This document shows, piece after piece, positions 51,920 through 64,000 of a stretch of DNA of 64,000 bases. Position numbers and translations under genes: made by a program. Source of the stretch: an uncultured Microbulbifer sp. (GTDB lineage Bacteria > Pseudomonadota > Gammaproteobacteria > Pseudomonadales > Cellvibrionaceae); assembly GCF_947504145.1 (NCBI RefSeq), contig NZ_CANNGQ010000001.1:1238737-1302736 (forward strand). The letters are read 5' to 3'. The notes beneath the pieces are model-generated. The model had not been told where the DNA came from. It did not search any database and was given only the letters and a program-made list of their open reading frames with translations. The first letter of the stretch is position 1. Each line of letters begins with the position of its first letter.

Positions 51920-53812
51920 TCAATCCCCCGGGGTAGACACCTCAATATCGGCCCTGCTCGCAAGATACGTCTGCACGGCTGTCAATTCAGAAGTGCCTTG
52001 CATGGATGCCAGCTGCTGCATCAGCGCTTCACGCTGCTCTTTGCTCTGGCGAGACAGGTCACCGGCGCGCACATCTCGCAACTGCACGACAACCACATCC
52101 CCTGTACCCAGGGTAAATTGCCCCAGATTCTTCGCGCCCGGCTTGGGTGCATCCATAGCGAAAACATGATTCACCACTTCGCCCCGCGCGCCAAAGCCGC
52201 CGCGACGAGTCTTGTCACTGGTTTCCAGGGTCAAGCCTTCAGCTTCAGCCACATCGGCAAGCGCTTCACCAGATTCCACCTGGGACTGGATAGTAGTGGC
52301 TTTACCGGCCAACTGCTCACCGGCATTATCACGCTTCAAGCGTTGGGTAATCTCCTGCTTCACCTCTTCCAGTGGCTTCACGCCCGCGGGCTTATGCTCC
52401 ACCACCTTGAGTACCACAGCGTGGTTTTCAGACAGGTTGAGGACATCCGATGCGTTGCCATCTTCCAGCACTTCCGGGGAGAAAGCGGCTTCGATTACCT
52501 TGCCTTCTGAAGCGATGCCTGCCCCACCCTGACGGGAGAACAGCGGAGATTTCTGCACTGGAACACTCAAATCCTCTGCCGGCCCGGACAGCGACTCGGC
52601 GTTATACGTGAGATCGCCCAGACGGCTGACTGCACCAACGAACTCGCGCTCGGCCTCAGCGTTACGCAGACGCGCTGCGATCGCCGCCTTTCGCTCCTCA
52701 AAAGTTGGCGGCTCTGCATCTGCCACTTCGATCAACTTAATAAAGTGGGTGCCGGCATCGGTTCTGACCGCACCGGAGACCTGGCCAACTTCCAGCTCGG
52801 TCAAAGCATCCTCGAAAGGCTCAGGGAAAACATCACCACTGGTGAAGCCGACATCACCGCCCTCTTCACGAGAAACAATATCGTCGGAATACTCCTTCGC
52901 CAGCGCATCAAAGGCTTGCCCCTCTGACAACTTGGCCTGCACTTCATCGACTTTTTTCTGCGCCGCTTCGTCATCGCCTTCAATCAGAATATGCGCCGCA
53001 TGTCGGCGAATATTCGCTTGGAAATTTTTCACTTCCTGATCGTATTGCGCACGCAGATCCTGTTCAGATACATCGATATTTGCAGCGAACTGTTCAGGGG
53101 TCAGCTCAACATACTCGATGGCCACCTGCTCTGGACGCTGAAAATTCTGCTGATTCTCATCGTAATAAGCCTGAATTTCATCGTCACTCACCTGAATATC
53201 GGCCAACAGTGGCGAGGCCGACAGCGTCAGATAGTCAAAATCGCGCTCTTCCATGGAAACGGAAACTACTTCTTCGGCTTCAGCGCGGGTGGCAAAGGCG
53301 CTATCGGAAATACTTCCGATAAACTGCTGCATGACCATTTCCTGTTCGAGCAACTGGCGGAAACCGGCGGGGCTGTAGCCCATCCGACGCAGACCATCGC
53401 GGAACATCTGCTGATCAAACTGGCCATTTACCTGGAAACCAGGCATCTGCACAATTTCCCGGTCTACCGACGCTGCACTCATGACCATGCCGCGCTCTTG
53501 CGCCGCCTGGCGCATCACAGAACTGTTCACCAGCTGCTGCAGCACCGGGCCACGAAGCTGCTCGTCGGTGAGCAGATCGGCAGGTACATTTTCGCCGTAC
53601 TGGCTCTCGATCATCGAGCGGCGATTCTGGATCGCCCGCTGCAGATCAAGATTGGAGATCTTCTCTCCATTGACGTCGGCCACCTGGTCCGCCGACCCGC
53701 CACTGGCACCGGTGAAGAAATCAATCCCACCGATCACCATGATAAATCCAAAGAACGCCGCCACGATAATCGCCGCCGTTCCTTTCAAGTTGTCACGCAT
53801 GGACTGAAGCAT
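51920..53812 (-). CDS. ppiD: periplasmic folding factor PpiD
   Basis: A 630-aa SurA/PpiD-type chaperone anchored in the inner membrane by one N-terminal helix (TAAIIVAAFFGFIMVIGGID). The SurA-like N-domain (about 35-190) is followed by a parvulin PpiC domain at roughly 268-362 (HILIEGDDEAAQKKVDEVQA, EYSDDIVSREEGGDVGFTSG). PpiD assists outer-membrane and secreted proteins leaving the Sec translocon. It is transcribed after hupB, with the hupB terminator between, so it has its own promoter near 53830-53900. Confidence 0.95.
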   Translation of the reverse strand: MLQSMRDNLKGTAAIIVAAFFGFIMVIGGIDFFTGASGGSADQVADVNGEKISNLDLQRAIQNRRSMIESQYGENVPADLLTDEQLRGPVLQQLVNSSVMRQAAQERGMVMSAASVDREIVQMPGFQVNGQFDQQMFRDGLRRMGYSPAGFRQLLEQEMVMQQFIGSISDSAFATRAEAEEVVSVSMEERDFDYLTLSASPLLADIQVSDDEIQAYYDENQQNFQRPEQVAIEYVELTPEQFAANIDVSEQDLRAQYDQEVKNFQANIRRHAAHILIEGDDEAAQKKVDEVQAKLSEGQAFDALAKEYSDDIVSREEGGDVGFTSGDVFPEPFEDALTELEVGQVSGAVRTDAGTHFIKLIEVADAEPPTFEERKAAIAARLRNAEAEREFVGAVSRLGDLTYNAESLSGPAEDLSVPVQKSPLFSRQGGAGIASEGKVIEAAFSPEVLEDGNASDVLNLSENHAVVLKVVEHKPAGVKPLEEVKQEITQRLKRDNAGEQLAGKATTIQSQVESGEALADVAEAEGLTLETSDKTRRGGFGARGEVVNHVFAMDAPKPGAKNLGQFTLGTGDVVVVQLRDVRAGDLSRQSKEQREALMQQLASMQGTSELTAVQTYLASRADIEVSTPGD

Positions 53813-53956
53813 ATTCAGCTCCGAAATTTAACTCTGTCTGTACACATCTGGATCGTTGATTATTGTTATTGCAGCAGAACGATTGGGGCTTCGCCCAGCT
53901 CTGACTGAATACGGCGCATATACGCTGAACCAGATAAAATTCGATCTTTCAGAAAC

Positions 53957-53988
53957 AAAAAAGGCGCATCCATCTGATACGCCTCTTT
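53957..53988 (-). terminator. rho-independent terminator of hupB
   Basis: On the minus strand GGCGTATC / GATGCGCC (one G-T pair) is followed by six T, just after the hupB stop. Confidence 0.85.
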
Positions 53989-54013
53989 GAAGCATTGCAG
54001 GTTACAAGGCTTC

Positions 54014-54286
54014 TTAATTTACCGCGTCTTTCAAAGCTTTACCGGCTTTGAAATTAGGGATTTTAGCCGCAGCGATTTCGATGGGATCACCGGTGCGCGG
54101 GTTACGGCCAGTACGCGCAGCACGCTCTTTAACGGCGAAAGTGCCAAAGCCAACCAGGGCTACCTGATCGCCTTGTTTCAGTGCGTCGGTAATGCTGTCT
54201 ACCATGGCGTCCAAAGCACGGCCAGCGGCTGCCTTTGGAATGTCGGCAGATGCGGCAATGGCTTCAATCAGTTCGGACTTGTTCAC
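54014..54286 (-). CDS. hupB: DNA-binding protein HU-beta
   Basis: A 90-aa nucleoid protein. The sequence begins [20 protein letters not shown] and carries the DNA-binding arm signature [19 protein letters not shown], ending [11 protein letters not shown]. The length is the family norm. It lies between lon and ppiD, the conserved position of hupB in gammaproteobacteria. A good sigma-70 promoter is visible at 54429-54457, giving a leader of about 130 nt. Confidence 0.97.
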   Translation of the reverse strand: MNKSELIEAIAASADIPKAAAGRALDAMVDSITDALKQGDQVALVGFGTFAVKERAARTGRNPRTGDPIEIAAAKIPNFKAGKALKDAVN

Positions 54287-54677
54287 GCTATATCCCTCTG
54301 TTCTTTATCTAGGTTTCTAGGTGTGTATGTTTGGTCTATTGCAGCCTCGATCAACAAGGCGCAATTGTGCAATTTTTTGCAGTTAATTTTTGATCGCCTG
54401 CGGTTCCCCGCAGCGCAACAAGCCCCGTTTTATACCAACTGCCTGTTGGTGGGTCAAGGAACCATGCGGCTTTGCGGGGAGTTGGACATTTTTGAACCAC
54501 ACTTGTTCAGGCAATGTCCGTCGAGATCATTTTTTAACCTGCAGTTAAGCAGGCTGCGTACTCTACGCGAGTTCACACACTCTATTCAACGCTTTTTTTC
54601 ACGCGTTAAAACAACCACCCCGGATTTTTCCTACCCGGGAACGGTCGCTGTAATAAAGTGTAATTGCAGTAGTGTGA
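54287..54677 (-). other. 391-bp upstream region of hupB
   Basis: Contains the hupB promoter (54429-54457), several T-rich stretches and a CCTGCAGTTAAGCAGG dyad near 54539-54554. No clear rho-independent terminator for lon was found here. Confidence 0.5.
54429..54457 (-). promoter_or_regulatory. sigma-70 promoter of hupB with a dyad in the spacer
   Basis: On the minus strand TTGACC (54452-54457), 17-nt spacer and TATAAA (54429-54434). The spacer overlaps the dyad ACCAAC-N5-GTTGGT (54434-54450), a possible operator. Confidence 0.65.
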
Positions 54678-57083
54678 TCAGTGTGTCTGGATTGATCTTT
54701 GCGAGCGCTCTTCCGCCTGCTTTTTCAGCGCAGAGTATTCTTCATCGCTCAACGGGCTCGGCATTTTTTCCAGAGCGTATTCCAGCACCTGGTCGATCCA
54801 CTTCACCGGCTTGATCACGAGATCCTGCTGGATGTTGTCGGGGATATCCTTCAGGTCCCGCTCGTTGTCTGCGGGAATCAAAACGGTTTTGATTCCGCCG
54901 CGATGAGCAGCGAGCAACTTCTCTTTAAGACCACCAATACGCAACACTTCACCGCGCAGCGTAATCTCCCCAGTCATAGCGACATCGGAACGCACCGGAA
55001 TGTTGGTCAGCACCGAAGCCAGCACTGTGCACATGGCAATACCCGCAGACGGGCCGTCTTTGGGGGTAGCGCCTTCTGGTACATGGATATGAATATCCCG
55101 GGTTTCATGGAAATCCGGCGGTATACCCAGTGCCTGCGCGCGGGCGCGCACCACAGTCAGCGCAGCCTGAATTGACTCCTGCATGACATCGCCCAGAGAA
55201 CCGGTCTTGATCACCCGCCCTTTGCCCGAAACCGCAGATGACTCAATGGTAAGGAGCTCTCCCCCCACTTCAGTCCAGGCCAGACCCGTGACCTGACCGA
55301 TCTTGTTTTCATCTTCGGCACGACCGTAATCGAATTTGCGCACGCCAAGCAATTCTTCCAACTGCTCCGGCTTGACCACGACCTTGCTGGTGGTGGACTT
55401 ACGCACATGTTCGGTGACCACCTTACGGCAGATCTTTGCCATCTCGCGGTCCAGCCCGCGCACACCGGCTTCACGGGTGTAGTACCGAACCACATCGCGC
55501 ACGGTTTCATCGGTCAATTCCAGCTCTTCGGGCTTGAGCCCCGCAGCTTTGCGCTGCTTGGGAATCAGATAGCGCTGGGCGATATTCATTTTTTCATCCT
55601 CGGTGTAACCGGGGATGCGGATAACTTCCATGCGGTCCAGTAGCGGTCCAGGAATATTCATGGAGTTGGACGTACAGACGAACATGACATCGGAAAGGTC
55701 GTAATCCACTTCCAGATAGTGATCGTTAAACGATTTGTTCTGCTCGGGGTCCAACACTTCCAGCAATGCAGACGCCGGATCACCGCGGTGATCCATTCCC
55801 ATTTTGTCCACTTCGTCGAGCAGGAACAGCGGGTTCTTCACACCCACTTTGGAAATTTTCTGTACCAGCTTGCCCGGGAGCGAACCGATATAGGTGCGGC
55901 GATGGCCGCGAATTTCTGCTTCATCACGCACACCACCGAGCGCCATGCGCACATACTTGCGGTTGGTGGCACGGGCAATGGATTCACCCAGGGAGGTTTT
56001 ACCAACACCGGGCGGGCCCACCAGACAAAGGATCGGGCCCTTCACTTTCTTGACCCGTTTCTGCACGGCAAGATACTCGAGAATACGCTCTTTCACTTCT
56101 TCCAGGCCGTAGTGATCCTTATTCAGGATCTCTTCTGCCTTGATCAGATCGTGGCGCACCCGGCTGGTTTTTTTCCACGGGACACTGAGCATCCAGTCGA
56201 TATAACTGCGCAGCACAGAAGCCTCTGCAGACATAGGCGACATCATTTTCAGTTTGCCCAATTCCGCGCGGGTTTTCTTCTCGGCTTCCGCAGACATACC
56301 GGAGTCGGCAATTTTCTGCTCGAGCTCTTCAATCTCATTGGGCTCTTCGGTGATTTCGCCCAACTCCTTCTGAATGGCTTTCATCTGCTCATTCAGGTAG
56401 TACTCGCGCTGGCTCTTTTCCATCTGCTTTTTGACACGCCCGCGGATACGCTTTTCCACCTGAATCAGGTCGATCTCGGAATCCATCAGGCCGAGCAAAT
56501 GCTCGAGGCGCTCTTTGACACTGACCGTCTCGAGCAATTCCTGCTTCTGCGGAAGATCCAGCGACATGTGTGCAGCGATAGTATCCGCCAAGCGACCGGG
56601 CTCATCGATCCCGGACAGCGAGGTCATCACCTCGTTCGGCACCTTTTTACTGACGGTCACGTACTGTTCAAACTGCGACATGGCAGAACGTACCAACGCC
56701 TCGGCTTCCGCCTCGGGCAGGTCCTCGGAATCCAGCGGGGAAACGGTCGCACGGTAGTGTCCATCGCCCTCCTGAATCTCCTCCACCTTTACTCGGTGGC
56801 CACCTTCGACCAGCACTTTGACGGTGCCGTCCGGAAGTTTGAGTAATTGCAGCACACTGGCCACAGTACCCACTCGATACACATCGTCTGCGCCCGGGTC
56901 ATCTTCCGATGCCTGGCGCTGGGCGACCAGGAGTACTTGCTTATCACTGCGCATGGCCTCTTCCAGCGCATCGATGGACTTCTCTCGCCCCACAAACAAT
57001 GGAATCACCATATGGGGATACACGACCACGTCACGCAGTGGCAGCAGGGGGTATTCGTTCAAGGTCTCGGATGGCTGGTCCAT
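54678..57083 (-). CDS. lon: ATP-dependent protease Lon
   Basis: A AAA+ serine protease degrading misfolded and regulatory proteins, 801 aa from the ATG at 57083, which has GAGGAG upstream and aligns with the E. coli start ([19 protein letters not shown] at the same distance). Walker A is [11 protein letters not shown]; the catalytic dyad is Ser679 ([11 protein letters not shown]) and Lys722 ([14 protein letters not shown]), the same numbers as in E. coli. An ATG at 57119 would add 12 residues. It lies downstream of clpX beyond a strong terminator and upstream of hupB. Confidence 0.97.
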   Translation of the reverse strand: MDQPSETLNEYPLLPLRDVVVYPHMVIPLFVGREKSIDALEEAMRSDKQVLLVAQRQASEDDPGADDVYRVGTVASVLQLLKLPDGTVKVLVEGGHRVKVEEIQEGDGHYRATVSPLDSEDLPEAEAEALVRSAMSQFEQYVTVSKKVPNEVMTSLSGIDEPGRLADTIAAHMSLDLPQKQELLETVSVKERLEHLLGLMDSEIDLIQVEKRIRGRVKKQMEKSQREYYLNEQMKAIQKELGEITEEPNEIEELEQKIADSGMSAEAEKKTRAELGKLKMMSPMSAEASVLRSYIDWMLSVPWKKTSRVRHDLIKAEEILNKDHYGLEEVKERILEYLAVQKRVKKVKGPILCLVGPPGVGKTSLGESIARATNRKYVRMALGGVRDEAEIRGHRRTYIGSLPGKLVQKISKVGVKNPLFLLDEVDKMGMDHRGDPASALLEVLDPEQNKSFNDHYLEVDYDLSDVMFVCTSNSMNIPGPLLDRMEVIRIPGYTEDEKMNIAQRYLIPKQRKAAGLKPEELELTDETVRDVVRYYTREAGVRGLDREMAKICRKVVTEHVRKSTTSKVVVKPEQLEELLGVRKFDYGRAEDENKIGQVTGLAWTEVGGELLTIESSAVSGKGRVIKTGSLGDVMQESIQAALTVVRARAQALGIPPDFHETRDIHIHVPEGATPKDGPSAGIAMCTVLASVLTNIPVRSDVAMTGEITLRGEVLRIGGLKEKLLAAHRGGIKTVLIPADNERDLKDIPDNIQQDLVIKPVKWIDQVLEYALEKMPSPLSDEEYSALKKQAEERSQRSIQTH

Positions 57084-57459
57084 AAAACTCCTCTCGGCCT
57101 TCAGGTGGCTCTCGGCCACCAGTTTGGCGACTTATTCGTCATCGGCAGCAGGCTGTGCAAGCTACCGGTATGCGCCAGTTCAGATCCTAACTTGGGGGCA
57201 AGCCTCAGAATAACAAGCCCGCCCCGATTGACGCAGCAAAATTAGTTTAATTCAGCGCATTGATTGATGGTCATGGAACATGCAAATTCCCGTGCAACAC
57301 CTTGTATTAGCACAGAAATCTACAGGCCGGAGTATTCTTTGCCCAACGGGTCGAGCGCCCTTTTCTAGCAGGCACAAAAAAGCCCCGGAACGGGGCTTTT
57401 TTGTGCAATACCAGGGCCGGATCAGACGGCCAGATCAAATCCGGTCACCGCGGTGCTGC
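57084..57459 (-). other. upstream region of lon
   Basis: 376 bp between clpX and lon with the clpX terminator at 57372-57406. The remaining 290 bp should hold the lon promoter. A heat-shock sigma-32 site was looked for and not found with confidence. Confidence 0.45.
57372..57406. terminator. perfectly symmetric terminator between clpX and lon
   Basis: A 16-bp perfect inverted repeat (GCAC, six A, GCCCCG and complement) with a 3-nt loop and T-runs in both directions. It has the same GCAC-A(n)-GC-stem layout as the mltD/ppiD terminator. Confidence 0.93.
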
Positions 57460-58758
<1,299 letters not shown>

Positions 58759-58985
58759 CTATGTACTCCGTGGTCTGGCAGCCAGCCGAAATGCGGCGGC
58801 AAATAGGGTTCATAAGCAAGATGCGGCCTTTTGGCAGGTTTTTCAAGCTTTTTTATCTGACCCGGCGGAAGTCCGGGAGAGGTGGACCTAGAAGAAGTAC
58901 TCACCACCTCCCTGTTCACAAGAACAGGACCCCGGCTTCCACTGGATTGTTAGGCGATAGATGCCCGGTATTCAAAAAACCAGCG

Positions 58986-59630
58986 TTACTTGCCCATAGC
59001 CTGACGGCTCGCCAACACATCATCCACGAGGCCGTACTCTTTTGCCTCGTCGGCGCTCAGGAAGCGATCCCGGTCAGTATCGCGCTCGATATCCTCCACG
59101 GTGCGCCCGGTATGGTGCGCCATCAGCTCATTCAGGCGCGCGCGAATCTTGAGGATCTCCTGGGCGTGGATATGAATATCCGATGCCTGCCCCTGGGCAC
59201 CACCGCTGGGCTGGTGAATCATCACCCGCGAGTTGGGCGTGGCATAGCGCTTACCTTCAGCACCGGCGGTCAGCAGAAAAGCACCCATGCTGCAGGCCTG
59301 ACCGATACACATGGTGCTCACATCCGGCTTGATGAACTGCATAGTGTCGTAGATGGACATACCGGCAGTAACGGATCCACCCGGCGAATTGATGTACAGG
59401 TGAATATCCTTGTCGGGGTTCTCCGCCTCCAGGAACAACAGCTGGGCAACAACCAGGTTGGCCATATGGTCTTCCACCGGGCCTACCATAAAAATCACCC
59501 GCTCTTTTAATAGACGGGAGTAAATATCAAAAGAGCGCTCCCCTCTCGCGGTCTGCTCAACCACCATGGGCACCAGGCCACCAGTGGCGAGAATTTCTTT
59601 GGGGTTTGCGGAATTATCAATATATGCCAT
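58986..59630 (-). CDS. clpP: ATP-dependent Clp protease proteolytic subunit
   Basis: A 214-aa serine peptidase forming the tetradecameric chamber that partners ClpX. Catalytic triad: Ser114 ([11 protein letters not shown]), His139 ([14 protein letters not shown]) and Asp188 ([13 protein letters not shown]), each offset by three from E. coli. The N-terminus probably includes a short propeptide. It sits between tig and clpX, the standard order tig-clpP-clpX-lon-hupB-ppiD. Confidence 0.97.
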   Translation of the reverse strand: MAYIDNSANPKEILATGGLVPMVVEQTARGERSFDIYSRLLKERVIFMVGPVEDHMANLVVAQLLFLEAENPDKDIHLYINSPGGSVTAGMSIYDTMQFIKPDVSTMCIGQACSMGAFLLTAGAEGKRYATPNSRVMIHQPSGGAQGQASDIHIHAQEILKIRARLNELMAHHTGRTVEDIERDTDRDRFLSADEAKEYGLVDDVLASRQAMGK

Positions 59631-59928
59631 GGATACGATGCTTCCTTTTTCGGCGTACTAGGCGACTACAGAACGGGTGTGCTCAAAAAAGGCACAACCC
59701 TGAAACATAGGGTCAATATAGGTTCAAGAATGATTCAATCTGAGCTTAACTGCTCATTGGCTATAAAGCCAGTTTGGGATCAGCGGGAAAATAAAAGGAC
59801 AGGGAAAGATAGATTCAAATGAAGGCGGGGGGCTCAGAACCAGGAAGCACTAGCAGGGGCGTTGTGCATTTCCGAGTCTTGCGATCAAAGAAAAAACGGC
59901 CACCCTGAGGTGGCCGTTTTTTACGCTA
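59631..59928 (-). other. intergenic region tig / clpP
   Basis: 298 bp with the tig terminator at 59891-59922 and, upstream of clpP, a segment with TTGAAT and CTTGAAC elements near 59718-59740 on the minus strand. No promoter could be assigned firmly. Confidence 0.45.
59891..59922. terminator. terminator of tig
   Basis: AAAAAACGGCCACC and GGTGGCCGTTTTTT with a CTGA loop, 7 bp after the tig stop; T-runs lie on both strands. Confidence 0.93.
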
Positions 59929-61242
59929 TCAAGCCTGTTTTTGAGGCTTGATCACGTCGTCGTAGGTGCTTTCCACTTCACTGACTTTGGCCTTATCCAG
60001 GACAAAATCCACAACCTGATCTTCGAGCACGACAGACTCGACACCAGCCAGTAACTCGCGGTTGTTGAAGTAGTATTCAACCACTTCTTCCGGCTGCTGA
60101 TAGGTAGAGGCCAGCTCTTCCACTTTCGCTTTTACGCGATCGCCATCTACGGCGAGCTTGTTCTCTTTAACGATCTCACCAACAACGAGACCGAGAACGA
60201 CGCGGCGTTTGGCCTGATCTTCAAACATGGTGTCCGGCAGCATTTTGGCCGCATCTTCCGGATTGATCTGACCGCCGAACTGCTGAACCATCTGGCCGCG
60301 CAGGGTTTGCACTTCACCCTGAACGAGCGCCGCAGGAATTTCTACTTCGTGCTTTTCAAACAGCTGGTCCATGACCTGGGTCTTGACCTTATTCAGCGCG
60401 GCGTTTTTCAGTTCGCGCTGCATGTTGCCGCGAACCTCTTCACGGAACTTGTCTTCACCGCCCTCTTCCACACCGTAACCGGCGAAGAACTCGTCGTTCA
60501 GCTCAGGCAGCTCCGGCTTCTCGGACGCGGTTACCTTGATGGTGAACACGGCTTCGGCGCCTGCCAGGTTTTCCGCCTGGTAGTCTTCCGGGAAAGTGAC
60601 TTCCACTTCCTTTTCTTCACCGGGCTTCATACCCAGGATGCCATCTTCAAAACCGGGGATCATGCTGCCAGAACCAAGTACCAGCTGCTGACCTTCACCC
60701 TTACCACCTTCAAATTCTTCACCGTCTTTGCGGCCAACGAAGTCGATGGTTACGCGGTCGCCTTTCTGGGCTTTGCGCTTGGTTTCTTTCCAGCTGGACT
60801 GCTGTTTGCGCAGCACGTCGATCATGTTGTCGACGTCAGCGTCAGTCACTTCTGCTTTCGGGCGCTCGATAGTCACTTCACCGAGATCGGTCAGAGCAAC
60901 TTCCGGGTAAACTTCAAAGGTCGCAACGTACTCCAGGTTCTCACCCGGGGTTACGTTTTTCGCTTCGATGCTCGGCTGACCAGCCGGCTTTACCTGCTCT
61001 TTCTGCACGGCGTCGTAGAAAGAGCGACTCATCACTTCACCCAGGACTTCCTGACGCACACCAGCGCCAAAACGCTGACGGACGACTTTCATCGGCACTT
61101 TACCCTTGCGGAAGCCGTTGATGCGCACGGTTTTGGACGCCTGCTGAAGGCGCTTGTCAACTTCCTTATCGACGACCTCTGCCGGCAAATTGACCGTTAA
61201 TCGACGTTCCAGACCGGAAGTTGTTTCAATGGAAACCTGCAT
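59929..61242 (-). CDS. tig: trigger factor, ribosome-associated chaperone
   Basis: A 437-aa peptidyl-prolyl isomerase and chaperone at the ribosome exit tunnel. It starts at the ATG at 61242 with GAGGAT upstream, giving MQVSIETTSGLERRLTVNLP; the ribosome-binding signature is GFRKGKVPMKVVRQRFG. The FKBP-type domain shows GDRVTIDFVGRKDGEEFEGG and MIPGFEDGILGMKPGEEKEV, and the C-terminal arms follow. The frame stays open to 61599, but that would run through the tRNA-Leu gene and is rejected. A tRNA gene lies 175 bp upstream. Confidence 0.97.
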   Translation of the reverse strand: MQVSIETTSGLERRLTVNLPAEVVDKEVDKRLQQASKTVRINGFRKGKVPMKVVRQRFGAGVRQEVLGEVMSRSFYDAVQKEQVKPAGQPSIEAKNVTPGENLEYVATFEVYPEVALTDLGEVTIERPKAEVTDADVDNMIDVLRKQQSSWKETKRKAQKGDRVTIDFVGRKDGEEFEGGKGEGQQLVLGSGSMIPGFEDGILGMKPGEEKEVEVTFPEDYQAENLAGAEAVFTIKVTASEKPELPELNDEFFAGYGVEEGGEDKFREEVRGNMQRELKNAALNKVKTQVMDQLFEKHEVEIPAALVQGEVQTLRGQMVQQFGGQINPEDAAKMLPDTMFEDQAKRRVVLGLVVGEIVKENKLAVDGDRVKAKVEELASTYQQPEEVVEYYFNNRELLAGVESVVLEDQVVDFVLDKAKVSEVESTYDDVIKPQKQA

Positions 61243-61417
61243 GATAATCCTCGTGAGACTTGTTCTCTTCACAGATGCTGGGCTTCGGGAAGCCCCGGCA
61301 CCAGCGACTAGCGTTGCGCCGGCAATCACTGGCCGACCGCCAAATACAAGCAGCCCGCGCCACACACGCCCCCTCAAGAGGAAGTATGTATCTGGGCACG
61401 GACTGCAAAAACCTGTT

Positions 61418-61502
<85 letters not shown>

Positions 61503-61650
61503 GCAACCTCGCTGCTCTAAGCCGTTGATTTGCTTGAATTTTTAATAAAAAACCAAGCTGGCCTGCAACGAGGGGAGCAGATTGTGCCACAGTGGACACA
61601 GGGCTTCAACAAAACTGCACCTCCTATCGGCGCAGCAAGCCTGAAATACA

Positions 61651-61676
61651 ACGGGGCGCCCAGATGGGCGCCCCGT
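61651..61676 (-). terminator. terminator downstream of fadA
   Basis: ACGGGGCGCCC and GGGCGCCCCGT around a short loop, 33 bp after the fadA stop. The T-run is strongest on the plus strand; on the minus strand the stem is followed by the T-rich TTGTATTTC. It most likely ends the fadBA transcript. Confidence 0.75.
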
Positions 61677-61708
61677 TTTTGGTCAGACTCGGTCGAATCA
61701 ATCGGGCA

Positions 61709-64000
<2,292 letters not shown>

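Noticed and set aside
59710-59745. Possible sigma-32 heat-shock promoter upstream of clpP (CTTGAAC ... CCCTATGT on the minus strand)
   Set aside because: The spacer is several bases too short for the consensus.

Overview
The window reads as chromosomal DNA of a free-living, probably marine gammaproteobacterium. Gene content (NhaB, MiaE, FimL, AcnB, FadBA, a Leu-UAG tRNA next to tig) and the gene order mltD-gloB-methyltransferase-rnhA-dnaQ-nhaB-fimL-nudC and ppiD-hupB-lon-clpX-clpP-tig resemble, from memory, the Pseudomonas aeruginosa PA1800-PA1824 neighbourhood. A Cellvibrionales genus such as Microbulbifer is my best guess, but that is inference. No phage, insertion sequence, transposase or CRISPR array was seen. 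Both edges cut genes: a SulP transporter on the left and fadB on the right.

Left part (1-15.7 kb). A BicA-like SulP transporter and a beta-carbonic anhydrase form a bicarbonate-supply operon, divergent from an OxyR-like LysR regulator that lacks the peroxidatic cysteine. Then come miaE, a Tus-family replication-terminus protein, a YegS-like lipid kinase, acnB, several small unknown genes (one with a degenerate GIY-YIG look), a DUF72 protein, a DUF2141-MipA outer-membrane protein and an exported catalase-peroxidase.

Middle (16-37.3 kb). An RND efflux operon ends in an ExoD-like gene and is followed by an MscS channel and a RimK-TrkA_C fusion. The peroxide-scavenging pair ahpC/ahpF has a candidate OxyR operator upstream and a striking 114-bp nested palindrome between the two genes. 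YceI, DUF2058 and DUF1415 genes follow. A divergent persulfide/sulfur module comes next: SulP, DUF442 and persulfide dioxygenase on the minus strand; an SqrR/BigR-like ArsR regulator, PmpA, PmpB and a second SulP on the plus strand. A UvrD-type helicase closes this part.

Right part (37.4-64 kb). Mostly minus-strand housekeeping: lipoprotein, patatin, AcuI-like reductase, SohB, NudC, FimL, NhaB (plus strand), DnaQ, RNase HI, a methyltransferase, GloB and MltD (both plus strand), PpiD, HU-beta, Lon, ClpX, ClpP, trigger factor, tRNA-Leu(UAG), FadA and FadB. Strong, often perfectly symmetric terminators separate these units.

The most unusual material is: the Tus homologue together with a sequence just upstream of nhaB that matches the E. 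coli Ter core; the cysteine-less OxyR-like regulator beside the bicarbonate operon; the mirror-image sulfur module with a SulP transporter at each end; and the ahpC-ahpF palindrome. Most of the rest is ordinary.
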